A stretch of 5,910 bases of DNA from HK-STAS-PATE-2 sp035906575 (GCA_035906575.1 JAMIEW010000032.1:1-5910); one strand, 5' to 3'. Positions 1 to 5,582 are shown, numbered from the stretch's first letter. Translations and numbers: made by a program. Notes: a model not told the origin generated them from the sequence alone.

Positions 1-141
1 ACGCGTAGAAGAAAATTCTTTAATGACAAAACCTAGCTCTTTCAATCGTTGAATGCCTTGATCAAAAACCCATGGATATTGCGCTGGTCCAGCCCATGAC
101 GGCGTTACAAGGGCAATTGTATCGCCTTTTTTTAATCTCAT
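1..141 (-). CDS. S66-family serine peptidase (LD-carboxypeptidase / MccF-like), N-terminal part only
   Basis: This is the start of a gene that runs off the left edge; 47 codons are visible. The protein begins MRLKKGDTIALVTPSW, which matches the usual N-terminus of S66 peptidases: a Lys-x-Gly-Asp segment, a hydrophobic beta strand, then a Pro-Ser turn. Residues 24-39 (WVFDQGIQRLKELGF) fit the following helix and Gly-Phe turn. Known S66 enzymes are cytoplasmic serine carboxypeptidases that trim tetrapeptides during murein recycling (LdcA) or cleave the amide bond of toxic peptidyl-nucleotides (MccF). The catalytic Ser, Glu and His lie beyond the window, so the subgroup cannot be told. In-frame ATGs also occur at 153 and 168. 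None of the three has a clear Shine-Dalgarno; 141 is chosen because it gives the normal family start. The gene follows the aspartoacylase-like gene by 23-50 nt and is probably its operon partner. Confidence 0.72.
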   Translation of the reverse strand, partial: MRLKKGDTIALVTPSWAGPAQYPWVFDQGIQRLKELGFVIKEFSSTR

Positions 142-191
142 GATACCGTTCATAATTACACGATACATATTTCATTCTGTGGCGTAAAGCC

Positions 192-1121
192 TCATTTCTC
201 AGAAACACGCTGAGCAATATAATAAAGGTTCTTCCCCTTTCTCACCTTTTGGACCGATTTAGGAAAAAGCAACATACCATCATCTGGCGCGATCTCATTA
301 CCACCTTCAATGTAACGACCTATTTTTTGCCCTCGTTTTACTTCTTGCCAACCGTTGTCCATCCCAGGCTCATATTCAAAATGGTCAGACTTGGCCTGCA
401 CCGAATGAGAGAGTGTAAATATTTTCTGAAAGCGCGTTGAGATTTTGATCGCCTCTTCTTTCTTTAAGGTGCCGATATATTGCAGCACTCTTTGCAAATC
501 ATTAATTGCGCTCTTAAGCCTACTCAGATCATCTTCTTTGCCTGTTTCATATCCGATTGCCATACCGCCATGAAGCTCAACGTAGGCATCCGTCGTTCCG
601 CGATTCTCCATACCTTCGTCCACGGCAAGAATATTTTGTTGATCCATCAAGACATAATCCGCAGAGAATAACTGAAAAAATTCTCGATGTTTAGGCGAGT
701 CTTGTCCGCAAACAAGAAATGGCGGCGAGTCACTACTTGTCGCATGGATATCAAAGACATAATCCGCGTGCGCCAATATCGGCGCTAATTCGCGTGCCCT
801 AATGAGATCGTATGGATCATTGGCAGATGGAGCTCGGTTCAAATCTTCTTCGATAAAATACCGGTTTAAATCTCGCCCGTCGGTTGTGCCACGTTGGCGC
901 AACTTAATCGCTTCAGGATTACCAAAAATCAAAAACAACTCCCCGTTAATATCTCCTTCAACCTCTAAGCCCGCTGAACAGTCATCGAGAGAGAAGGTTT
1001 TTAAAAAATGTTTTACAACCTCAATACCGGTTAACTCATCACCGTGAGTACCTCCAATAATAGCCACCGATGGGCCTGATCTGGTGCCGATGATTCGGCA
1101 AGTGTGAGTGGGTAATTTCAT
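192..1121 (-). CDS. Succinylglutamate desuccinylase / aspartoacylase family zinc hydrolase
   Basis: The protein has 309 residues, a normal length for the AstE/AspA family (M14-like metallohydrolases). These cytoplasmic enzymes release an acyl group from an N-acyl amino acid. The first zinc-binding pair is seen in GGTHGDELTG (His26, Glu29). An RDLNR motif at 83-87 matches the substrate carboxylate-binding loop. The third zinc ligand is His126 in FDIHAT. GYETG at 190-194 supplies the likely catalytic Glu192. The C-terminal 80 residues carry a V-x-x-G-Q-x-I-G-x-Y pattern near 261-270, fitting the beta-barrel cap of the family. All key residues are present, so it should be active; the acyl group and amino acid cannot be read from sequence. 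No Shine-Dalgarno precedes the ATG. A hairpin with a T-rich tail ends 8 nt before it, so expression from the upstream promoter may be reduced. It sits second in a minus-strand group, after a carboxylate-amine ligase-like gene and before an S66 peptidase. Confidence 0.85.
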   Translation of the reverse strand: MKLPTHTCRIIGTRSGPSVAIIGGTHGDELTGIEVVKHFLKTFSLDDCSAGLEVEGDINGELFLIFGNPEAIKLRQRGTTDGRDLNRYFIEEDLNRAPSANDPYDLIRARELAPILAHADYVFDIHATSSDSPPFLVCGQDSPKHREFFQLFSADYVLMDQQNILAVDEGMENRGTTDAYVELHGGMAIGYETGKEDDLSRLKSAINDLQRVLQYIGTLKKEEAIKISTRFQKIFTLSHSVQAKSDHFEYEPGMDNGWQEVKRGQKIGRYIEGGNEIAPDDGMLLFPKSVQKVRKGKNLYYIAQRVSEK

Positions 1122-1129
1122 AAAAGAGA

Positions 1130-1159
1130 CTGAGAGCTGGGCGTATGCCCCGCTCTCAG
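1130..1159 (-). terminator. Intergenic hairpin with T-rich tail (attenuator or weak intrinsic terminator)
   Basis: On the minus strand, CTGAGAGC and GCTCTCAG form a perfect 8-bp stem. It continues after one mismatch as a 4-bp GGGC/GCCC stem with a 4-nt loop. The sequence TCTCTTTT follows directly, then the ATG of the aspartoacylase-like gene. The hairpin lies wholly in the 48-nt gap between the ligase-like stop codon and that ATG. A GC-rich stem followed by a T tract is the form of an intrinsic terminator. The tract is interrupted by C, so partial readthrough is likely. It could equally set the ratio of the two proteins or stabilise the upstream mRNA 3' end. Confidence 0.5.
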
Positions 1160-1169
1160 TAAGTGAAGA

Positions 1170-1928
1170 TTAACGATTGGCGACGACTTCGCCAAGTGCG
1201 CCTATCCAATGCGCGATCCGCGACAGCTCAGCCGTCATGCCAAACATACGCAGCTCAACCGTCCCGTGACGACTGATTCTCACCAGGTGCCAACAATCAC
1301 GAGGATTACTGGCAAAGCCTTGTTCACGCGCAACAGTATAGAGATGCTCAGCGGATTCATAACGTGGCGGCTTCCAGTTTGTGGCCATGTTTTGATACAA
1401 GCGCATGCGCTCGCCGTTACTATGGTCACCCATACGAATGAAGTCCTCGAGCCGATCTACAACAACGTTGTGGATACGAATCGCATCCTCAAGGTTCTTT
1501 GCTCCATGATGAATATGGATGCCGGCGACACGACAGGCTGCGCGCAATGTTTCGCACGGTAGCTGCTTAGCAAGCAGCTGATAACGCTCATCATGCGGAT
1601 ACACATCCAGCGACATATTTACTGGAGCGACCTCAAGAGCGATGAGTCGCGCGCCCATTGCTTGCGCTACAGCGATAGCGCTCTCATGAGAGGCCTGCAA
1701 AGAAGCCATGATCCTTGCAAGCGCATATTCAGGAGACGTGCGATGCTCAACCTGGCATGCCGAGAGCTCATATGTCCAAGCCGAATCATTCATTCGTGCC
1801 AAGAATTCAGGCGACCTTGGTACAGGCATGCCTTCTTCATCAGACAAAAAGAACTCACGCTCGATACCATAGGCGCCCGCTAGAGCAGAATCAAACCGAA
1901 ATTGCGAAAAGAACGAAGTACGATCCAC
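1170..1928 (-). CDS. Short GCS2/YbdK-like carboxylate-amine ligase
   Basis: The start is taken as the GTG at 1928, preceded by an AGGTGA ribosome binding site. The frame stays open upstream to 2042, but that part overlaps the T-box terminator and antiterminator, so those codons are not protein. The product has 252 residues and the signature blocks of the glutamate-cysteine ligase family 2. These are GIEREFF (21-27), the Mg/ATP-binding strand; YELSACQVEHRT (53-64), matching the E-L-x-x-x-Q-x-E-x-x-T strand; GIHIHHG (136-142); and TVELRMFG (223-230), matching T-V-E-x-R. Family members join an amino group to a glutamate-type carboxylate through an acyl phosphate in the cytoplasm. YbdK-type proteins are about 370 residues; this one lacks the C-terminal part, and whether it is active is open. 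It is the first gene after a T-box, which ties its expression to one uncharged tRNA. The substrates are unknown. Confidence 0.8.
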   Translation of the reverse strand: MDRTSFFSQFRFDSALAGAYGIEREFFLSDEEGMPVPRSPEFLARMNDSAWTYELSACQVEHRTSPEYALARIMASLQASHESAIAVAQAMGARLIALEVAPVNMSLDVYPHDERYQLLAKQLPCETLRAACRVAGIHIHHGAKNLEDAIRIHNVVVDRLEDFIRMGDHSNGERMRLYQNMATNWKPPRYESAEHLYTVAREQGFASNPRDCWHLVRISRHGTVELRMFGMTAELSRIAHWIGALGEVVANR

Positions 1929-1964
1929 GTTGTCACCTTTTTCCTTGAGAAATACGAGAAACAA

Positions 1965-2021
1965 AATGCATCTCGTCCTCATGACGCCACAATTGTGACG
2001 TACATGAGGACGAGATGCATT
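1965..2021 (-). terminator. T-box rho-independent terminator, mutually exclusive with the antiterminator
   Basis: The arms 2003-2021 and 1965-1983 are perfect 19-bp reverse complements (AATGCATCTCGTCCTCATG and its partner), separated by a 19-nt loop. On the minus strand the stem is followed by TTTTGTTTCTC. The first arm as transcribed holds CATCTCGTCCTCA. In the alternative fold this pairs with TGAGG and GATG around the T-box sequence. The terminator and antiterminator therefore cannot coexist, which is the standard T-box transcription switch. Confidence 0.9.
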
Positions 2022-2241
2022 CATCCCGCGGTACCACCTCATTTTATTAATCAGAAAAAAACTGATTAATCTTTCTTAGGGACAAATCTATCCCATTCCC
2101 TATGATGACGGTGGGTTTCCGGATTACCACAACGAAGCAGTAATCACCTCTTCAAAGTCCAATTTCATTCACGGCTATGGCGGGGCTCACACTATCCCCC
2201 ACTCGCTTTGCAGGAAACCTAGAATTACTCCTTCTTTGAAT
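1965..2241 (-). promoter_or_regulatory. T-box riboswitch leader (tRNA-sensing)
   Basis: The T-box sequence GGTGGTACCGCGG lies at 2026-2038 on the minus strand. Its UGGU bulge would pair with a tRNA ending ACCA, so the effector tRNA should have A at position 73. The antiterminator is UGAGG-UGGU-ACCGCGG-GAUG-AAUG-CAUC-UCGU-CCUCA. Upstream are stem III (ATTAATCAG / CTGATTAAT with an all-T loop, 2046-2070) and a stem II-like hairpin (TAGGGA / TCCCTA, 2077-2102). Stem I runs from about 2241 to 2150. It has a base helix UUCAAAG/CUUUGAA, an AGUA loop-E half (2226-2229) and an apical arm GUGGGG/CCCCGC preceded by AAAGCGA. By analogy with glyQS, where the order is GAA, one base, specifier, purine, the specifier reads UUG (Leu, 2160-2162). 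Shifting register gives GAA (Glu, 2164-2166). Both fit an A73 tRNA. The T-box identification is firm; the amino acid is not. Confidence 0.92.
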
Positions 2242-2280
2242 ACAAACGGTTTTGGTTTAGATGGAAAGGGCAACGGATAG

Positions 2281-2310
2281 AGCATATCAAAATTACTGAA
2301 CACCCGTCAA
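2281..2310 (-). promoter_or_regulatory. Sigma70-like promoter for the T-box operon
   Basis: On the minus strand, TTGACG (2305-2310) and TATGCT (2281-2286) are separated by 18 bp. Transcription would begin near 2274, about 35 nt before stem I of the T-box, as expected for such leaders. The -35 lies inside an imperfect dyad, CACCC...GGGTG (2301-2320), which could be an operator or chance. Confidence 0.6.
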
Positions 2311-2358
2311 TATATGGGTGCGCTTTCCTCAACCTAATACTGGTGCTTTTATAAAATA

Positions 2359-2387
2359 TTGACAAATAATGAATATCTTGTTATAAT
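2359..2387 (+). promoter_or_regulatory. Consensus sigma70 promoter for the nucleotide-modification operon
   Basis: TTGACA (2359-2364) and TATAAT (2382-2387) are both exact consensus hexamers with an ideal 17-bp spacer. Transcription would start near 2394 and give a 5' UTR of about 32 nt before the ATG at 2426. No Shine-Dalgarno is seen in that UTR. The promoter is back to back with that of the T-box operon, about 50 bp away. Confidence 0.8.
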
Positions 2388-2425
2388 AATTTGTTCCGTC
2401 GCCCTTATAAACCTATCGACTTTTT

Positions 2426-3175
2426 ATGAACCTCCACCCTTATAATTTTGGTTGTACCATTGAAGCGAACTCGCTAGGTGAAGCATGGATCGGTCTAGTT
2501 GAGACCTGTATGAAAAATGGAAACTTAGAGTATGACGAGCATCGCGCCCGCTTTGCTCTGCATGGAGTTCGAATGATTGTAAAAGGTTACGCCAATCACG
2601 ACAACGATCCAATTATTCAAAAATACGCTAGTCAAGAATCTATTGCCACCATGCGTAAGCTCGCTTTTGAAGCGGATACAATGACGGACTTCGATATTAC
2701 GCCATCATTTCGCACGGGTGCAAAAAGTTATAAAAAACGCATTGAAGAAGGAAACTTAGTTGACTTCGTTGTACACAGACTGACTCGTATCCCTGAGAGT
2801 AAAAAGGCCGTGATGGTATTTCCGACCTACGAGGATTATAAAAATGTAAAAGAGTCACCCTTTAACGATTATCTCCCCTGTATCGTTTCTTTGCAGTTTA
2901 GACTTCATAAAATCAAAGAAGGTCAATACGTCCTAAACACCCATTTCTTTATGCGTTCCCAAGACGCTTATCAAAAAAATATCAGCGACTTGGTTGTTTT
3001 TGCCGATATCGCAAACGTGGTAGCAACCAAGCTCAAAGAAGCTCTTAACGCTTCAATTGAACTTGGTGTAATGGATGGGTATATTACCGATGCTCATGTC
3101 TATAAAAACACCTATGATCAAGCCTTTGACGTTGTCAGTGCATACCACAATCAAAACCATCCCATCACTGCATAA
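2426..3175 (+). CDS. Thymidylate synthase-family protein, probable (d)CMP C5-hydroxymethylase/methylase-like
   Basis: The 249-residue protein carries the C-terminal core of the thymidylate synthase fold. YLPCIVSLQFRL (149-160) holds the catalytic Cys152 after Pro. FMRSQDAY (175-182) holds the phosphate-binding Arg177-Ser178 and Asp180. TDAHVYKNTYDQ (221-232) holds His224 and Tyr226, which bind the sugar 3'-OH. DFVVHRLTRIPESKK (113-127) matches the D-Q-L...P-x-S-R-R segment, but the paired arginines are Lys126-Lys127. Counting from RSxD, the residue equal to E. coli Asn177 is Asp188. That change marks dCMP hydroxymethylases such as T4 gp42 and shifts specificity from uracil to cytosine. The N-terminal third is divergent, with no clear R-T-G phosphate loop, and the position of the folate-contacting glycine is Lys184. 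I infer C5 methylation or hydroxymethylation of a cytosine nucleotide; deoxy or ribo cannot be told. The ATG is the only usable start, because an in-frame stop lies at 2408. It is the first gene of the plus-strand operon. Confidence 0.78.
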   Translation: MNLHPYNFGCTIEANSLGEAWIGLVETCMKNGNLEYDEHRARFALHGVRMIVKGYANHDNDPIIQKYASQESIATMRKLAFEADTMTDFDITPSFRTGAKSYKKRIEEGNLVDFVVHRLTRIPESKKAVMVFPTYEDYKNVKESPFNDYLPCIVSLQFRLHKIKEGQYVLNTHFFMRSQDAYQKNISDLVVFADIANVVATKLKEALNASIELGVMDGYITDAHVYKNTYDQAFDVVSAYHNQNHPITA

Positions 3176-3178
3176 ACT

Positions 3179-4894
3179 ATGATCATTTCCTTCATTTCAG
3201 AAAACGAGAAAAAGACACAACAGTATCATGCTTTGCAAACAGCGTTAGCCTCTGATCTGTGCACTATCGCACCCAAAACACTTTCTTTGGAAGAGATCCA
3301 ATCCGTGGATGGCGCAGATGTCGTTCGCCATAAAATCGAACAAGCTAAAAAGACAACTTCTCTTCCTTGCTTTGTTGACGATGTTTCGCTGTCTATTATG
3401 CCAGGGCACTATCCGGGTGCTTTGATAAAGCATCTCTTAAAAACTAGTGCGCACGGCTCCCTACCTCAGCTCTTGCCAGAAAACGCACCCGTAACCGTTA
3501 CTTGCCATATTGGATACTTTGACGGGTTCGAAACGTTTTTCTTCAAGGGCGAGATACAAGGCGTGGTCAGCTATGAGCGCCATGATCCGAAAAACCCTCC
3601 CGCGCTTGACCACCTGATCCGTATCAACGAACGGTTCTTAGGAGAACTCGACCCAACGGACAATCATCGCGGTAAAGCCTTCGCCTTTTTAGCGAACCAC
3701 CTTCGCCAAACAAAACGCCTCTGCGAAGAACATCATGAACAAGCCGCTCAGCGATGGGATGCCCGAGCAAATAACTGGGCTTCTACCCGTGAAGACGAGG
3801 CATCCTACGTTCACCATGAGAATGGTTACGCGCGTTTTGATGATGAATTGAGCCGCATCTTACCGCTTGTATCGGGAACCGCTCTAGATATCGGCTGCGG
3901 TGACGGTGCCGTTACAAGGTTGATTCGTACGGGGTCGGGAATTACCGATATTCTCGGTATTGATATTAGCTCACAGATGATAGAAACCGCTACACGACTA
4001 ACAAATGATGATTGTATTCGCTATGAGGTTGGGACACTCCCTGACAACGAGCGCATCTACAATCTCATTGCATCACGCGGTGTCATTTTGTCGCATACTC
4101 ATCGCAGTGAAGTCATCCCCCTGCTTTCAGCCATGGCAAAGTCCCTCGCACCCGGAGGATATCTTGTTTTTGACTATATCAGCAACCTAGCAAATAACGA
4201 CGATCTTGGCAGAGCAGAGAAGAACGAATTACGCCGAAACTGGATCGTTCGCATCCTATCCGAGCTTGGTCTTGTGAACATTTCATCGAACGGATCTGAA
4301 ACCCATCGTGTCAGTGTATTAACATTCCATAAACCGATGGAAACATCGTTATACTTTGCCAGTAGCAGCGCTGGCAAAGTAATCGAGCTCCAAAGCAAAT
4401 GTAAGAACCATCTCTTACATCTTGCGAATATCGATGTCGCTGAGTTAAAACATGATGACATTGTAGAGATTGCCAAGGACAAGGCGAGAAAAAGCTACGA
4501 AGCCTTACAGCACCCCGTTATTGTCACGGATGGAGGTATCTTCATCAATGCATTAAAAGGATTCCCGGGGCCAAACTCCAAACAAGCGGCGACCTTGCTC
4601 GGTCCAGCTAAAATCCTAAAACTACTTGAAGGCGAGATGGATAGAGCGGCCATTCGCCGAAATTGCATGGTGTATTACGACGGCACCGCCTTTAAAACCT
4701 GCGTCGCCGAGGTGCCACTTATGGTGAGCGAGAGTGTTACTGATAGCGAATATAAAGCCTACCCGTTGGACACAATTCTAGTACCAGTCCACGAACAGAA
4801 CCCTCTCGGCAAAACGTACAAACAGATGCCCGTCGAAGAGCGTGTGACATTCACAGAATTGCCGTTTTTTGAAGAGTTCATTGGAACACTTTAA
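3179..4894 (+). CDS. Fusion protein: HAM1/ITPase-like + SAM methyltransferase + HAM1/ITPase-like
   Basis: The 571-residue protein has three domains. Residues 1-180 resemble HAM1/RdgB NTP pyrophosphatases: SENEKK (8-12) like T-x-N-x-x-K, FVDDVSLSI (65-73) with the metal-binding Asp pair, YPGALIKHL (78-86), and a closing HRGKAF (163-168). Residues 190-385 form a class I methyltransferase: LDIGCGDG (236-243) binds SAM, GIDIS (260-264) holds the acidic ribose ligand, and LAPGGYLVFDY (323-333) is the later strand. Residues 388-571 are a second HAM1 domain of archaeal style: SSSAGKVIEL (395-404), a VTDGG strand with Asp451, GFPGPNSK (461-468), DRAAIRR and PLDTILVP (529-536). The first copy lacks a clear F-G-Y-D-P segment; the second lacks S-H-R. 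HAM1 enzymes hydrolyse NTPs to NMP and pyrophosphate in the cytoplasm. The gene begins 3 nt after the TS-like stop, in the same frame, with no Shine-Dalgarno. It probably supplies the NMP substrate and adds a methyl group, but its true substrate is unknown. Confidence 0.8.
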   Translation: MIISFISENEKKTQQYHALQTALASDLCTIAPKTLSLEEIQSVDGADVVRHKIEQAKKTTSLPCFVDDVSLSIMPGHYPGALIKHLLKTSAHGSLPQLLPENAPVTVTCHIGYFDGFETFFFKGEIQGVVSYERHDPKNPPALDHLIRINERFLGELDPTDNHRGKAFAFLANHLRQTKRLCEEHHEQAAQRWDARANNWASTREDEASYVHHENGYARFDDELSRILPLVSGTALDIGCGDGAVTRLIRTGSGITDILGIDISSQMIETATRLTNDDCIRYEVGTLPDNERIYNLIASRGVILSHTHRSEVIPLLSAMAKSLAPGGYLVFDYISNLANNDDLGRAEKNELRRNWIVRILSELGLVNISSNGSETHRVSVLTFHKPMETSLYFASSSAGKVIELQSKCKNHLLHLANIDVAELKHDDIVEIAKDKARKSYEALQHPVIVTDGGIFINALKGFPGPNSKQAATLLGPAKILKLLEGEMDRAAIRRNCMVYYDGTAFKTCVAEVPLMVSESVTDSEYKAYPLDTILVPVHEQNPLGKTYKQMPVEERVTFTELPFFEEFIGTL

Positions 4895-4900
4895 AAAATA

Positions 4901-4961
4901 CCTGCCTTCAGGGCGGGTAACCTCGCCTCAATAATGGGACGCGGTTTCTACCCTGAAGGAG
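4901..4961 (+). promoter_or_regulatory. Possible ribosome-binding-site sequestering structure upstream of the kinase gene
   Basis: CCTTCAGGG (4905-4913) and CCCTGAAGG (4951-4959) are perfect 9-bp reverse complements in the 74-nt gap before the kinase gene. The right arm contains most of the GAAGGAG Shine-Dalgarno (4955-4961). The left arm can instead fold locally as CCTGCC/GGCGGG (4901-4917), or its last bases can join GGCG/CGCC (4912-4927). The local and long-range folds exclude each other, as in a translational switch. No known riboswitch class is recognised. Confidence 0.45.
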
Positions 4962-4968
4962 AAGCAAC

Positions 4969-5541
4969 ATGAAACAAGTACTGCTCTGTGTATTCGGTGC
5001 AAACGGCGCAGGTAAATCTTCTCTGCTTGAGACCGTGGCAGACATGAATTCGCCATCCACTCGAATCGTGCGTGGAAGCACAATCCTCAAAGAGTCCTTA
5101 GGGGTCGCCTCGTATGAGGCGCTCGAATCCATCTCGGCCCAAGAGAAAAAACAAGCCCTTCTCAAAGGGATGTCATCTCTCACTGTGGAAGGTGGTAGTC
5201 ACACAACAATTGTCGACACCCACCTCGTGGTGCCTATGCGCTCCCTCACGACGTGCGTAGTAGAAGATATGTGGGATGAAAGATTACTCGAACTTTTTCA
5301 AGGGTTCGTCTATGTCTCTGCACCCGCAGCAACGATCGCGCAACGACGGCGAATGGACACGGGGAGGCCGTTACGCGCAATGCGAGCGACTCTACAGGTC
5401 TGTGCTGAAGATCTTCAACTCAACGCGAAGCGATGGGATGAGATATCCCCCTCCATGAAAAACAAAAAAGTCATCATCAATGACCAGACAATCTTGGTAG
5501 GAGCGCAAAAAATAATGGATTTTCTCCAGACTCTCTCGTAG
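4969..5541 (+). CDS. P-loop nucleotide kinase-like protein, adenylate/NMP kinase superfamily
   Basis: The protein has 190 residues. FGANGAGKSS (9-18) is a Walker A loop after an MKQVLLCV beta strand. TTIVDTHLVV (79-88) contains a D-T-H motif like that of archaeal-type adenylate kinases and related small kinases. VYVSAPAATIAQRRRMDTGR (114-133) matches the strand, helix and Arg-rich lid in which R-R-x-x-D binds phosphates. Length and motif order fit a monomeric NMP kinase transferring the ATP gamma-phosphate to a nucleoside monophosphate in the cytoplasm. The acceptor is not evident. Next to a TS homologue and HAM1 domains, I infer that it phosphorylates a modified pyrimidine monophosphate, as T4 dNMP kinase does. 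The GAAGGAG site 7 nt before ATG is by far the strongest in this operon. It can be masked by an upstream arm. An RNA or polynucleotide kinase role is possible but less supported. Confidence 0.68.
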   Translation: MKQVLLCVFGANGAGKSSLLETVADMNSPSTRIVRGSTILKESLGVASYEALESISAQEKKQALLKGMSSLTVEGGSHTTIVDTHLVVPMRSLTTCVVEDMWDERLLELFQGFVYVSAPAATIAQRRRMDTGRPLRAMRATLQVCAEDLQLNAKRWDEISPSMKNKKVIINDQTILVGAQKIMDFLQTLS

Positions 5542-5566
5542 AATTTAGAGAACCTCCGTCCACAAT

Positions 5567-5582
5567 CCACTTGACAAAGTGG
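5567..5582 (+). repeat. Perfect short inverted repeat after the kinase gene, overlapping a TTGACA hexamer
   Basis: CCACTT and AAGTGG form a perfect 6-bp stem around GACA, 25 nt after the kinase stop codon. An AT-rich stretch (TAAAATATTGTTAG) follows without a real T run, so termination would be weak. The loop and left arm include TTGACA (5571-5576), an ideal -35 hexamer. The -10 at matching distance (TAGCGT) is poor. It may be a weak terminator or an operator-covered -35. Confidence 0.3.

Noticed and set aside
1209..1562. Plus-strand open frame of 117 codons.
   Set aside because: It runs antisense through the conserved blocks of the GCS2-like gene and has no ribosome binding site or family features.
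1929..2042. A 38-codon N-terminal extension of the GCS2-like ligase, starting at 2042.
   Set aside because: The extension is encoded by the T-box sequence and terminator stem. The GTG at 1928 has a good ribosome binding site, and family similarity begins only after it.
2143..2148. Alternative T-box specifier readings such as UAC (Tyr), ACU (Thr) or UGC (Cys) in the GATTACTGC segment.
   Set aside because: They need a stem I register without the AGUA/GAA loop-E opposition. Cys also conflicts with the A73 implied by UGGU, since tRNA-Cys normally has U73. Tyr and Thr are not fully excluded.
4908..5183. Minus-strand open frame of 91 codons over the start of the kinase gene.
   Set aside because: It lies opposite the Walker A-bearing kinase, has no recognisable motif, and is best explained as a shadow.
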